DNA from: Citrobacter freundii
GTDB lineage: Bacteria > Pseudomonadota > Gammaproteobacteria > Enterobacterales > Enterobacteriaceae
Assembly: GCF_029717145.1 (NCBI RefSeq)
Contig: NZ_CP099222.1
Coordinates: forward strand, 3,534,001-3,598,000
Direction of reading: 5' to 3'
Length of the DNA: 64,000 nucleotides
Made by a program: the position numbers and the translations under genes. The notes beneath the pieces are model-generated. The model searched no databases. It saw only the letters and a list, made by a program, of their open reading frames with translations, and was not told the origin of the DNA. Of the stretch, positions 10,202 through 22,818 are shown piece after piece; position 1 is the stretch's first letter, and each line of letters starts with the position of its first letter.

Positions 10202-11062
10202 ATGAGTCTGGCACTAAAAAGTTTGCTGACATTGTTGAATTTGGAAAAAATTGAAGAAGGACTCTTTCGCGGCCAAAGTGAAGACTTAGGATTACGCCAG
10301 GTTTTTGGCGGGCAGGTCGTCGGACAGGCGCTGTATGCCGCTAAAGAAACCGTGCCGGAAGAGCGGCTGGTGCATTCCTTTCACAGCTACTTTTTACGTC
10401 CTGGCGATAGCCAAAAACCGATAATTTACGATGTCGAAGTGCTGCGCGATGGTAACAGTTTCAGCGCTCGCCGCATTGCCGCCATCCAGAACGGAAAGCC
10501 CATTTTCTACATGACCGCCTCTTTTCAGGCGCCGGAAGATGGCTTTGAACATCAAAAAACCATGCCGCACGCACCTGGGCCCGACGCGCTGAAATCCGAA
10601 ACCGAAATTGCCCGTTCAGTGGCGCATCTGCTGCCGCCGCTGTTGAAAGAGAAATTTATCAATGACCGCCCACTGGAAGTGCGTCCGGTGGAGTTTCATA
10701 ACCCGCTCAAAGGCCATGTCGCCGAACCGGCACGCCAGGTGTGGATCCGCGCCAACGGTACGGTGCAGGACGACCTACGCGTGCATCAGTATCTGCTGGG
10801 TTACGCCTCCGACCTGAACTTCCTGCCTGTGGCGCTACAACCGTACGGAATTGGTTTTTTGGAGAAAGGGATTCAGATAGCCACTATCGACCATTCGATG
10901 TGGTTCCATCGTCCTTTCAATATCAATGAGTGGTTGCTGTATAACGTCGAGAGCACCTCTGCCTCCGGTGCACGGGGCTTTGTGCGCGGGGAATTTTATA
11001 CACAGGACGGCGTGCTGGTTGCCTCTACCGTACAGGAAGGGGTGATGCGCAATCGCAACTGA
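10202..11062 (+). CDS. tesB: Acyl-CoA thioesterase II
   Basis: TesB (286 aa) hydrolyses medium- and long-chain acyl-CoAs to free fatty acids and CoA. It has a double hotdog fold; the N-terminal half shows [13 protein letters not shown] and [10 protein letters not shown], and the C-terminal half [18 protein letters not shown] with the Asp of the Asp-Gln-Thr catalytic set, ending [12 protein letters not shown]. The start is the ATG at 10202 after GGAGAGCACCT; an in-frame extension to 10121 is not conserved. A REP pair follows the stop codon and separates tesB from convergent amtB. Confidence 0.97.
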   Translation: MSLALKSLLTLLNLEKIEEGLFRGQSEDLGLRQVFGGQVVGQALYAAKETVPEERLVHSFHSYFLRPGDSQKPIIYDVEVLRDGNSFSARRIAAIQNGKPIFYMTASFQAPEDGFEHQKTMPHAPGPDALKSETEIARSVAHLLPPLLKEKFINDRPLEVRPVEFHNPLKGHVAEPARQVWIRANGTVQDDLRVHQYLLGYASDLNFLPVALQPYGIGFLEKGIQIATIDHSMWFHRPFNINEWLLYNVESTSASGARGFVRGEFYTQDGVLVASTVQEGVMRNRN

Positions 11063-11065
11063 TGT

Positions 11066-11127
11066 CTTATCCGGCCTACAGACTACGTCTGTCGTAGGCC
11101 GGATAAGCGTTTAGCGCCATCCGGCAG
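11066..11127. repeat. REP/BIME palindrome pair after tesB
   Basis: CTTATCCGGCCTAC at 11066-11079 is repeated in inverted orientation as GTAGGCCGGATAAG (11094-11107), followed by the REP head GCGCCATCCGGCA. The unit begins three bases after the tesB stop and lies between convergent genes. Confidence 0.9.
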
Positions 11128-11136
11128 AGTGAAATA

Positions 11137-12423
11137 TCAAGCGTTGTAGGCGTTTTCACCGTGGCTGTTCACATCCAGCCCTTCGCGCTCCTGCTCTTCC
11201 GGTACGCGCAGCCCTACCGTCATGTCCGCCAGCTTATAGCCGATGAAGGCCACCACACCGGACCAGACAATGGTAATCGCCACGCTTTCGAGCTGCACCA
11301 GCACCTGATGCCCCATGGTCACGCCCTCAGCAAAACCTACGCCACCCAGCGAACTGGCGGCGAACACCCCGGTCAGAAGACAGCCGACAATGCCGCAAAC
11401 GCCGTGCACACCGAACACATCGCACGGGTCATCAACGCGCAGAAAACGCTTCAGCATCGTCACGCCCCACAGTCCCGCCAGACCGGCAATTGCCCCGATG
11501 ATCAACGCACCGCCGACGCCAATGTAACCACAAGCAGGGGTCACGCCAACCAGGCCCGCAATGGCACCAGAACACGCCCCCAGCAGCGACGGTTTACCGC
11601 GCAGCGCCCACTCACCGAAGATCCAGCCGAGAATGGCAGCAGCGGTCGCCACCACGGTATTCACAAAGGCCAGCGCAGCGATTTCATTTGCCGTCCCCGC
11701 AGAACCTGCGTTAAAACCAAACCAGCCGATGTAGAGAATTGCGGTCCCGGTAAAGACCATCGGCAGGTTATGCGGTTTGAAAGCCTCTTTGCCAAAACCC
11801 ACACGCTTGCCAATCAGATAAGCACCCACCAGCCCGGCGATCGCGGCGTTGATATGCACCACCGTCCCGCCCGCAAAATCCAGCGCGCCATGGGAGGCCA
11901 ACAGACCACCGCCCCAGACCATATGCGCAATCGGAATGTAGGACAGCGTCAGCCATACCACCACAAAAATCAGTACCGCAGAGAAGCGAATGCGTTCAGC
12001 TAGCGCCCCAACGATAAGTCCAACGGTGATGCAAGCAAATGAGCCCTGGAACGCAACGTGAATGTACTGGTAGAAACTCCCCGTTACCGCCGTCAGGGCA
12101 ATGTTTTTCAGCATCACCCAGTTGAAGTTGCCGAAGAAACTATTCCCCTCGCCAAAGGCCAGCGAATAGCCATACACCACCCATAAAATGCAGACCAGTG
12201 CAAACGTCACCGTCACCTGCGTCAGCATCGACAGAACGTTCTTGCCACGAATCAAACCGCCGTAAAACAGCGCGATGCCCGGAATGGTCATAAACAACAC
12301 CAGCGCGGTACATATCATCATAAAGGCGTTATCAGCTTTGTCCGCGACGGCTGGCGCTGCCATCGCCAGTCCCGGCAGCAGTGCCAGTGAAGCGATACCC
12401 GTTTTCATCGTTGCTATCTTCAT
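11137..12423 (-). CDS. amtB: AmtB ammonium channel
   Basis: AmtB (428 aa) is a trimeric inner-membrane ammonium/ammonia channel. It has a cleavable signal peptide (MKIATMKTGIASLALLPGLAMA) followed by eleven TM helices. The pore histidines are in VVHINAAIAGLVG and GVHGVCGIVG, and the outer Phe gate lies in FQGSFACITVGL. I start it at the ATG at 12423, with AGGAAA upstream; an ATG six codons earlier lacks conservation. It is the second gene of the glnK-amtB operon, 31 bases after glnK; GlnK plugs the channel when nitrogen is plentiful. Confidence 0.97.
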   Translation of the reverse strand: MKIATMKTGIASLALLPGLAMAAPAVADKADNAFMMICTALVLFMTIPGIALFYGGLIRGKNVLSMLTQVTVTFALVCILWVVYGYSLAFGEGNSFFGNFNWVMLKNIALTAVTGSFYQYIHVAFQGSFACITVGLIVGALAERIRFSAVLIFVVVWLTLSYIPIAHMVWGGGLLASHGALDFAGGTVVHINAAIAGLVGAYLIGKRVGFGKEAFKPHNLPMVFTGTAILYIGWFGFNAGSAGTANEIAALAFVNTVVATAAAILGWIFGEWALRGKPSLLGACSGAIAGLVGVTPACGYIGVGGALIIGAIAGLAGLWGVTMLKRFLRVDDPCDVFGVHGVCGIVGCLLTGVFAASSLGGVGFAEGVTMGHQVLVQLESVAITIVWSGVVAFIGYKLADMTVGLRVPEEQEREGLDVNSHGENAYNA

Positions 12424-12454
12424 TTTTTGGTTTCCTATCACTGTGTGCCAGAAG

Positions 12455-12793
12455 TTACAGTGCGGCTTCGTCGGCTTCGCCGGTACGAATACGAATCACA
12501 CGTTGCAGCTCGGCGACAAAAATTTTGCCGTCGCCAATTTTTCCGGTGTAGGCCGACTTGCTGATGACGTCGATCACTTCATCAAGCTGATCGTCGGCAA
12601 TCGCCACATCAATCTTCACCTTCGGTAAAAAATTGACGCTGTATTCGGCTCCCCGATACAACTCGGCATGGCCTTTCTGTCGACCAAAGCCCTTCACTTC
12701 GGTGACGGTCAGCCCCTGAATACCAATAGAAGACAGTGCTTCACGGACGTCTTCCAGTTTGAACGGTTTGATTACCACGGTAACCAGCTTCAT
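12455..12793 (-). CDS. glnK: GlnK, nitrogen regulatory PII protein
   Basis: This 112-aa PII signal protein begins MKLVTVVIKPFKLEDVREAL. The T-loop carries the uridylylation site Tyr51 in GAEYSVNF, and the C-terminal TGKIGDGKIFV nucleotide loop is intact. It senses ATP/ADP and 2-oxoglutarate, inhibits AmtB directly, and can act on GlnE and NtrB. The start at 12793 follows GGAGGGG. Upstream lie a sigma54 promoter and an NtrC enhancer, so expression should rise under nitrogen limitation. Confidence 0.98.
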   Translation of the reverse strand: MKLVTVVIKPFKLEDVREALSSIGIQGLTVTEVKGFGRQKGHAELYRGAEYSVNFLPKVKIDVAIADDQLDEVIDVISKSAYTGKIGDGKIFVAELQRVIRIRTGEADEAAL

Positions 12794-12844
12794 AGATCCC
12801 CTCCAGTCAGAATTCAGTAGTGGCTGCAGATACACAGGATGAAT

Positions 12845-12864
12845 ATTGCAAGGGGTGTGCCAGG
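12845..12864 (-). promoter_or_regulatory. Sigma54 promoter of glnK-amtB
   Basis: On the minus strand, TGGCAC-ACCCC-TTGCA (12862-12847) is a full match to the sigma54 -24/-12 consensus. It ends 53 bases before the glnK start codon. Confidence 0.92.
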
Positions 12865-12924
12865 AATGAAAAACGCGGGATGATTCAGGCTCGCAGGGCA
12901 CGGCCGGGGTAGAAAAAGAAAAAA

Positions 12925-12950
12925 CGCACTATAACGGTGCATAGTGCGTT
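12925..12950. promoter_or_regulatory. NtrC enhancer site upstream of glnK
   Basis: GCACTATAACGGTGC (12926-12940) is a near-consensus NtrC dyad (GCAC-N7-GTGC), about 70 bases upstream of the sigma54 promoter. A second GTGCG half site at 12944-12948 may belong to an adjoining weaker site. Confidence 0.85.
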
Positions 12951-12992
12951 ACATTTTTGCACCAGATTGTTGATGCTTCTCGAACCAATTTA

Positions 12993-16563
<3,571 letters not shown>

Positions 16564-16607
16564 GCGTTATGTCCTGACATGATTTCCGACAATGAGCGCC
16601 GGGAGAA

Positions 16608-17066
16608 TTATTCAATAGGTAGAGCAGTTGTGTATTTAATCTGTTCCATCGCAAAGCTTGAGGTAACGTCCGACAACCCCGGCACGCTGTTCACCAGCCG
16701 TTTGTAGAAGTCATCATAGCGTTTCATGTCGGCGACCTGCACTCGCATCAGGTAGTCATACTCCCCGGCCATGCGCCAGAATCCCAGTACCTCTGGCATC
16801 CCGGTCACTTCAGTCACAAAGCGACAGTACCATTCACTGCTGTGATGCTGCGTTTTGATCAGCACAAAGGCCGTTAACCCAAGTCCCAGCTTTTCGGGAT
16901 CCAGCAGCGCGACTTTGCCAAGCAGAACGCCGTCATCCTCAAGTCGCTTGAGTCGTTTCCAGCAGGGGGTGGTTGTCAGATTAACGGCATCTGCGAGTGC
17001 CTGCAAAGAAAGGGTGCAATCCTGTTGCAGCAAGCTGAGCAGCTTGCGGTCAATTTTGTCTAACAT
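16608..17066 (-). CDS. decR: DecR, Lrp/AsnC-family cysteine-responsive regulator
   Basis: DecR (YbaO, 152 aa) has an N-terminal helix-turn-helix ([20 protein letters not shown] to [13 protein letters not shown]) and a C-terminal RAM/AsnC ligand domain. It activates cysteine-detoxifying genes in response to excess cysteine: yhaOM (cyuPA) in E. coli and the adjacent desulfhydrase gene in Salmonella. The ATG at 17066 has GGAG seven bases upstream; a GTG two codons earlier is also possible. It is divergent from cdsH with a 112-base spacer containing an inverted repeat. Confidence 0.95.
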   Translation of the reverse strand: MLDKIDRKLLSLLQQDCTLSLQALADAVNLTTTPCWKRLKRLEDDGVLLGKVALLDPEKLGLGLTAFVLIKTQHHSSEWYCRFVTEVTGMPEVLGFWRMAGEYDYLMRVQVADMKRYDDFYKRLVNSVPGLSDVTSSFAMEQIKYTTALPIE

Positions 17067-17078
17067 ATCCACTCCACA

Positions 17079-17093
17079 GAGAAGAATTTTCTC
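17079..17093. promoter_or_regulatory. Candidate DecR operator
   Basis: The perfect inverted repeat GAGAA-gaatt-TTCTC lies in the decR/cdsH divergent spacer, 12 bases before the decR start. Its size and AT-rich centre fit an Lrp-family site. The repeat is seen; binding is inferred. Confidence 0.45.
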
Positions 17094-17178
17094 CCTACAT
17101 TCTATTTTAAAGGCTAAATGGCAACAATTTTTTCCGTGCTTTTCGTTACTCTAGGCACAAAATGACAAATGGATATTA

Positions 17179-18234
17179 ATGATGAATAGCTCCTGGGTTA
17201 AAAACGCCATCAATGAAATCAATGCGGATTATCAACGCTCCGCAGATACTCATCTTATCCGCCTGTCACTTCCGGCGTTCCCGGGGATTCAGCTGTACCT
17301 GAAAGATGAAAGTACACATCCGACCGGTAGCCTGAAACATCGACTGGCGCGTTCACTGTTCCTGTACGGACTGTGCAATGGTTGGATCAAAGAAGGCACC
17401 ACCATTATTGAGTCGTCTTCCGGCTCCACGGCGGTTTCTGAAGCCTATTTCGCCCGCCTGCTGGGGCTACCGTTTATCGCCGTCATGCCGTCCTGCACGG
17501 CAAAACGCAAAGTTGAGCAGATTGAGTTTTACGGCGGTCGCTGCCATTTCGTGGAAAGCGCCTGCGAAATTTATGCCGCGTCTGAACAGCTGGCCCGTGA
17601 ACTCAACGGCCATTATATGGATCAGTTCACCTACGCTGAGCGCGCTACCGACTGGCGCGGCAATAACAATATTGCCGACAGTATCTTCCGCCAGATGTCA
17701 TGCGAGCCACATCCCGTTCCCCGCCACATTGTGATGAGCGCCGGAACCGGCGGCACGTCAGCAACCATTGGGCGCTACATTCGCTGCCAGGGTTACGACA
17801 CCAGGCTGATGGTGGTCGATCCGGAAAACTCTGTTTTTCTGCCATACTGGCAGGCGCGTGACGCCACATTACGCAGCCCGGTGGGCAGTAAAATCGAAGG
17901 TATCGGTCGCCCGCGCGTCGAGCCCTCTTTCATTCCGGACGTGGTTGATGAAATGCTGCGCGTGCCGGATGCCGCCAGCGTCGCTACCGCGCACTGGCTG
18001 GAAACGCAGTTGGGCCGCAAAGTCGGAGCTTCAACCGGGACCAATATGTGGGGTACGCTGCAACTTGCCGCCCGCATGCGTGAGGCTGGAGAAACAGGTT
18101 CACTGGTAACGTTACTGTGCGACAGCGGCGAACGTTATCTTGAGACCTACTACAACCCAGAGTGGGTTAATACGCATATTGGCGATTTGACACCATGGAA
18201 AGCGGAAATCGCCCAACTGCTGAATACCCAGTAA
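17179..18234 (+). CDS. cdsH: CdsH-type PLP-dependent L-cysteine desulfhydrase
   Basis: This 351-aa fold-type II PLP enzyme belongs to the cysteine synthase/CBS family. The PLP lysine is in [11 protein letters not shown], the substrate loop in [11 protein letters not shown], and the phosphate-binding loop in [12 protein letters not shown]. In Salmonella the gene beside ybaO/decR (cdsH) encodes the main inducible cysteine desulfhydrase, making pyruvate, ammonia and sulfide. The position and divergent orientation here match. Two adjacent ATGs (17179, 17182) could start it. E. coli K-12 lacks this gene at this place. Confidence 0.88.
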   Translation: MMNSSWVKNAINEINADYQRSADTHLIRLSLPAFPGIQLYLKDESTHPTGSLKHRLARSLFLYGLCNGWIKEGTTIIESSSGSTAVSEAYFARLLGLPFIAVMPSCTAKRKVEQIEFYGGRCHFVESACEIYAASEQLARELNGHYMDQFTYAERATDWRGNNNIADSIFRQMSCEPHPVPRHIVMSAGTGGTSATIGRYIRCQGYDTRLMVVDPENSVFLPYWQARDATLRSPVGSKIEGIGRPRVEPSFIPDVVDEMLRVPDAASVATAHWLETQLGRKVGASTGTNMWGTLQLAARMREAGETGSLVTLLCDSGERYLETYYNPEWVNTHIGDLTPWKAEIAQLLNTQ

Positions 18235-18240
18235 ACCGGC

Positions 18241-18270
18241 AAAAAAAAGCCAGACCTAATGGTCTGGCTT
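18241..18270 (-). terminator. Terminator between cdsH and cof
   Basis: The stem AAGCCAGACC / GGTCTGGCTT with a TAAT loop is flanked on the left by eight A residues, so it gives a U run on the minus strand and best serves cof. It may also stop cdsH, less efficiently, because few T residues follow on the plus strand. Confidence 0.85.
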
Positions 18271-18285
18271 GCTGGAAGGGATCTC

Positions 18286-19104
18286 TCATTCGGGGGAATA
18301 AGGTAGATGCGGATTATCCAGCCAATGTGTTAAAAAGTGCGATACCGCCTGATTGCGACAATGTCCAATCACCGGTAAATCAGGAAGCTCAGCAATTAAT
18401 TGCGGCATGGCGTTGCCCATAATCAAACCTCGCCCTACGCTGCCCAGCATCTCGCGATCGTTCATCGCGTCACCAAATGCCATGCACTCGGCCATAGAAA
18501 AACCTAAATGGTCACTCAGTACCGCCAGCGCGGAACCTTTGTTACAGCCCAGCGGCAGCACTTCAAGACAGTCTACGGCGGAAAAACAGAGATTTGCCTG
18601 CTCACCCAGCGCCTCATTCAATTGAATGCGCAGGCGTATCAGGTCGTCATGATCGCCGCAGAAGCAGATCTTCGTCACCTGATGCGCGGGGATACGTTTC
18701 ACATCCACGATCTGATAACGGAATCCGCTGTACACATGCGCCTTGAGGATCGACGGGATCTCCTGCCCGGTGAACCATCCATTGTCATTGAAGACATGCA
18801 TGCTGGCCTGGGTATCCCACTTCTGATGCAGGACGATATCTGCTGCCTCGGGTGCCAGATCCTGACGATGCAGTACATCCCCTTCCAGCGAATGAATACG
18901 CGTCCCGTTACCCGTTATCAAAAATGCGTCCAGCGAGAGGGTCCCTAAGATATGACGCATCTCCAGCACATGGCGGCCAGTGGCAAACGTCAGGGTGATG
19001 TCGCGTTCACGCAGGCGCGCCAGCGTCAAGAGTGTTTCGTCACCTAAATGGTGATTCGGCATCAGCAGGGTGCCATCCATATCAAATGCAGCCAGACGAG
19101 CCAT
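18286..19104 (-). CDS. cof: Cof, HAD-superfamily phosphatase (HMP-PP hydrolase)
   Basis: Cof (272 aa) is a type II HAD phosphatase. Motif I is FDMDGTLL, motif II TFATGRH, and motif [15 protein letters not shown]. coli Cof hydrolyses HMP-PP, a thiamine intermediate, and several phosphosugars in vitro. Full length matches E. coli, ending HLPYSPE. The ATG at 19104 has GGAG six bases upstream; a GTG four codons earlier is not needed. Confidence 0.95.
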   Translation of the reverse strand: MARLAAFDMDGTLLMPNHHLGDETLLTLARLRERDITLTFATGRHVLEMRHILGTLSLDAFLITGNGTRIHSLEGDVLHRQDLAPEAADIVLHQKWDTQASMHVFNDNGWFTGQEIPSILKAHVYSGFRYQIVDVKRIPAHQVTKICFCGDHDDLIRLRIQLNEALGEQANLCFSAVDCLEVLPLGCNKGSALAVLSDHLGFSMAECMAFGDAMNDREMLGSVGRGLIMGNAMPQLIAELPDLPVIGHCRNQAVSHFLTHWLDNPHLPYSPE

Positions 19105-19227
19105 TTCTTTCTCCACACTGTGACGCGGTTAACTTGTGGTTCAGTATCACCTGAGATATACGGAAGTAATAGTGAATAGATAAAACGAATTGTTCCGGGT
19201 TTATGTTGCCCGAAGGATGAAGTGCAA

Positions 19228-20928
19228 ATGCGACTTTTGAATCGATTGAATCAGTACCAACGCCTCTGGCAGCCCTCAAACGGAGAGCCGCAGTCGGTCA
19301 CCGTCGGCGAACTGGCTGAACGCTGTTTTTGCAGCGAACGCCATGTCCGTACGCTGCTACGCCAGGCACAGGAGGCGGGCTGGCTGGTATGGGAAGCACG
19401 CTCAGGACGCGGAAAACGGGGACAATTGCGCTTTTTGGTCACGCCCGACTCGCTGCGCAATACGATGATGGAGCAGGCGTTGCAAAAGGGAGAACAGCGT
19501 AGCGTGCTGGAGCTGGCGCAGCTGGCTCCCGGAGAATTAAGAACGCTGCTGCAGCCGTTTATGGGCGGCCAGTGGCATAACGATACGCCAACCCTGCGTA
19601 TTCCCTACTATCGCCCACTTGATCCCCTCCGCCCCGGCTTTCTCCCCGGCCGTGCCGAACAACATCTTGCCGGGCAAGTCTTCTCCGGACTGACCCGTTT
19701 TGACAGTACGACCCAGCGTCCCTGCGGTGATTTGGCCCACCACTGGGATATCTCCGCCGACGGCCTGCGCTGGGATTTCTATATTCGCTCCACGCTGCAC
19801 TGGCATAACGGTGACGTGCTCAGCACCTCGCAGCTACATCAACGCCTGCAACAGCTGCTGGAGCTGCCCGCGCTCAATAAATTATTTATCAGCGTGAAGC
19901 GTATTGAGGTGACTCACCCTCAATGCCTGACGTTTATTTTACATCGCCCCGACTTCTGGCTGGCACACCGTCTGGCCAGCTACAGCAGTCATCTGGCGCA
20001 CCCGGAACAGCCGCTCGTCGGCACCGGTCCGTTTAGGCTGACGCTGTTTACACCGGAACTGGTCCGTATCGAGAGCCATGACCACTATCACCTCAGCCAC
20101 CCGTTGCTGAAAGCCATTGAATTTTGGATAACACCGCAGCTTTTCGACCAGGATCTGGGTACCAGCTGCCGCCATCCGGTGCAAATTGCCATTGGCAAGC
20201 CTGAGGAACTGCCGATGCTTAGCCAGGTCAGTAGCGGGATCAGCCTCGGATTTTGTTATTTAACCCTCAGGAAAAGCGCACGACTGAACGTGCTTCAGGC
20301 GCGTCGGCTGGTCAATATCATCCACCGCTCTTCCCTGTTGCAGACGCTTGAGGTGGAAGAGAATCTGATTACCCCAAGCAATGCGCTGCTGCCAGGGTGG
20401 ACCATTCCGCAATGGGATCAGTTGGATGAAGTGGCCCTGCCGGAAAAACTAACGCTGGTATATCACCTGCCAGTAGAGTTGCACGCCATGGCCGAACAGC
20501 TTCGCCAGGTACTGGCAACGCTGGGCTGCGAGTTAACGCTGATTTTTCACAATGCCAAGAACTGGGACGGTGACCATCCTCTGGCCCAGGCCGACCTGAT
20601 GATGGGCGACCGTCTGATTGGCGAAGCACCAGAATATACACTTGAACAGTGGCTACGCTGCGATCAGCTCTGGCCGCATGTTCTGGATGCCCCGGCATTC
20701 TCTCATCTACAGGCCACGCTGGATGCGCTGCAAACCCAGGCTAATGAGGATCATCGTCACGCGGCGTTACAGCAGGTTTTCACTAACCTGATGAATGACG
20801 CCACGCTAACGCCGCTGTTTAATTACCATTACCGCATTAGCGCCCCACCGGGCGTCAACGGCGTGCGGCTCAACCCCAGAGGCTGGTTTGAATTCACCGA
20901 GGCCTGGCTGCCGCCGCCTTCATCGTGA
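19228..20928 (+). CDS. ybaE: YbaE, SgrR-family transcriptional regulator
   Basis: This 566-aa protein has the same length as E. coli YbaE. An N-terminal DNA-binding domain (about 15-75, LAERCFCSERHVRTLLRQAQ) is fused to a large region resembling oligopeptide-type periplasmic binding proteins (SBP family 5, about 150-560), the layout of SgrR. It is probably a cytoplasmic regulator sensing a small ligand. The targets are unknown. I start it at the ATG at 19228; a GTG at 19222 is in frame. It precedes queC by 64 bases. Confidence 0.9.
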   Translation: MRLLNRLNQYQRLWQPSNGEPQSVTVGELAERCFCSERHVRTLLRQAQEAGWLVWEARSGRGKRGQLRFLVTPDSLRNTMMEQALQKGEQRSVLELAQLAPGELRTLLQPFMGGQWHNDTPTLRIPYYRPLDPLRPGFLPGRAEQHLAGQVFSGLTRFDSTTQRPCGDLAHHWDISADGLRWDFYIRSTLHWHNGDVLSTSQLHQRLQQLLELPALNKLFISVKRIEVTHPQCLTFILHRPDFWLAHRLASYSSHLAHPEQPLVGTGPFRLTLFTPELVRIESHDHYHLSHPLLKAIEFWITPQLFDQDLGTSCRHPVQIAIGKPEELPMLSQVSSGISLGFCYLTLRKSARLNVLQARRLVNIIHRSSLLQTLEVEENLITPSNALLPGWTIPQWDQLDEVALPEKLTLVYHLPVELHAMAEQLRQVLATLGCELTLIFHNAKNWDGDHPLAQADLMMGDRLIGEAPEYTLEQWLRCDQLWPHVLDAPAFSHLQATLDALQTQANEDHRHAALQQVFTNLMNDATLTPLFNYHYRISAPPGVNGVRLNPRGWFEFTEAWLPPPSS

Positions 20929-20992
20929 AGAAGCTGGTCGACGCCGCGCCCAGGCGCTACCATAGGGTTTTCGTTATTTGTCAGGAAAAACC

Positions 20993-21688
20993 ATGAAACG
21001 TGCCGTTGTCGTATTTAGTGGAGGTCAGGACTCCACCACCTGTCTGGCGCAGGCGCTGCATCAATATGATGAAGTGCACTGTGTGACCTTTGATTATGGT
21101 CAGCGCCATCGCGCTGAGATTGATGTCGCACGTGACCTGGCCTTAAAACTCGGCGCACGCGCACACAAAGTTCTCGACGTCACGCTGCTTAGCGAACTGG
21201 CGGTCAGTAGCTTGACCCGCGATAACATTCCGGTACCGGATTACGAACCGGAAGCCAACGGTATTCCCAACACCTTTGTGCCCGGACGTAATATTTTGTT
21301 CTTAACGCTGACGGCGATTTATGCATATCAGGTGCAAGCGGAAGCGGTCATTACTGGCGTTTGCGAGACCGATTTCTCCGGCTATCCTGATTGTCGCGAT
21401 GAGTTTGTCAAAGCGCTGAATCATGCCGTAAGTCTGGGCATGGCAAAAGATATCCGCTTTGAAACCCCGTTGATGTGGCTTGATAAAGCCGAAACCTGGG
21501 CACTGGCCGACTACTGGGGCAAGCTGGATCTGGTGCGTGAAGAGACGCTGACTTGCTATAACGGCGTTAAGGGCAACGGTTGCGGCCAGTGTGCCGCCTG
21601 TAACCTGCGTGCCAACGGCCTGAACCATTATCTGGCGGATAAACCGGCAGTGATGGCGGCCATGAAGCAGAAAACCGGGTTAAAGTAA
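20993..21688 (+). CDS. queC: 7-cyano-7-deazaguanine synthase QueC
   Basis: QueC (231 aa) converts 7-carboxy-7-deazaguanine to preQ0 with ATP and ammonia, in queuosine biosynthesis. It shows the PP-loop SGGQDSTTC at the N-terminus and the zinc-binding cluster [16 protein letters not shown] near the C-terminus with all four cysteines. The start at 20993 (MKRAVVVF) follows AGGAAA; the frame extends five codons upstream without support. The later queuosine genes tgt and queA lie at 60-62.5 kb in this window. Confidence 0.97.
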   Translation: MKRAVVVFSGGQDSTTCLAQALHQYDEVHCVTFDYGQRHRAEIDVARDLALKLGARAHKVLDVTLLSELAVSSLTRDNIPVPDYEPEANGIPNTFVPGRNILFLTLTAIYAYQVQAEAVITGVCETDFSGYPDCRDEFVKALNHAVSLGMAKDIRFETPLMWLDKAETWALADYWGKLDLVREETLTCYNGVKGNGCGQCAACNLRANGLNHYLADKPAVMAAMKQKTGLK

Positions 21689-21703
21689 TTTATCGCGATG
21701 ATA

Positions 21704-21742
21704 ATGCCGGATGGCGACGCTAATGCGTCTTATCCGGCCTAC
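21704..21742. repeat. REP element after queC
   Basis: ATGCCGGATGGCGACG at 21704 is followed by CGTCTTATCCGGCCTAC ending 21742, an inverted pair typical of a REP. A partial degenerate copy (GCAGGCCTGATG...GCAGGCC) follows to about 21781, in the spacer to convergent fadM. Confidence 0.88.
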
Positions 21743-21792
21743 AAATCGGTATCATTTGCAGGCCTGATGTTTGCAGGCCCGGCAATCTTCCC

Positions 21793-22191
21793 TTACTTCA
21801 CCATCTGCTCCAGCTTTTCGCGCAACTCCCCTTCCAGCGGCAGCGCTTTCTGCGTTTTTAAATCGATACAGACGAAGGTAATCAACGCATCGGCCACTAC
21901 CTGCCCTTCCGGCTCTAACGTGATGGTCTGGTTTAACACACCGCTTTTGCCATTTAACTGTTGTACCTGACTGGTGACGGTCAGCAGATCACTCAGCACG
22001 GCGGGGCGCCGGTAGTTAATATTAATGTTAACCACCACAAAAGCGATGTTGTGCGCGGTCATCCACTGGAAGCTATCACTGTTTTCCAGACCGTCCCAGC
22101 GGGCTTCTTCCAGAAACTCAAGGTAGCGGGCATTGTTAACATGTTGATAGACATCGAGATGAAAACCACGAACTTTGATTTGTGTTTGCAT
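21793..22191 (-). CDS. fadM: FadM, long-chain acyl-CoA thioesterase III
   Basis: FadM (YbaW, 132 aa) is a single-domain hotdog thioesterase acting on long-chain, especially dienoyl, CoAs released when beta-oxidation stalls. The 4HBT-type catalytic segment is FHLDVYQHVNNARYLEFLEE, with the active-site Asp. In E. coli it is repressed by FadR, and a FadR-like palindrome lies 57 bases upstream. Family length is normal. Confidence 0.95.
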   Translation of the reverse strand: MQTQIKVRGFHLDVYQHVNNARYLEFLEEARWDGLENSDSFQWMTAHNIAFVVVNININYRRPAVLSDLLTVTSQVQQLNGKSGVLNQTITLEPEGQVVADALITFVCIDLKTQKALPLEGELREKLEQMVK

Positions 22192-22247
22192 AGCGCAGGA
22201 ACCCTAATTTGTTTTTATAGGAATAGACTTGAGGATAAGGAGGCCAT

Positions 22248-22264
22248 AACTGGTATGACCTCTA
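22248..22264. promoter_or_regulatory. FadR-like operator of fadM
   Basis: AACTGGTATGACCTCTA resembles the FadR consensus AACTGGTCNGACCAGTT: the left half is perfect, the right half weak. It lies 57 bases upstream of the fadM start. Binding is inferred from known regulation of the gene. Confidence 0.6.
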
Positions 22265-22297
22265 CAGTCTGGCAAATTTTCAGCGCTCTGCAAGTTA

Positions 22298-22744
<447 letters not shown>

Positions 22745-22754
22745 TCATAAATGG

Positions 22755-22777
22755 AAAAGGCCGCGAAAGCGGCCTTT
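22755..22777 (-). terminator. Terminator of ppiD
   Basis: The stem AAAGGCCGC / GCGGCCTTT with a GAAA (minus strand TTTC) loop is followed on the minus strand by a short T run. It lies 42 bases beyond the ppiD stop. Confidence 0.8.
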
Positions 22778-22818
22778 GGTGTATACAACTTTTTGCAATT
22801 TTTTGCGAAGCGTCTCGA

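Noticed and set aside
11066-11127. CRISPR-like repeats in the spacers
   Set aside because: The repeats are palindromic REP/BIME units at single sites, without regular spacers or cas genes.
11161-12003. 280-codon open frame opposite amtB
   Set aside because: Antisense shadow of a membrane protein gene, with no start signal or family motif.
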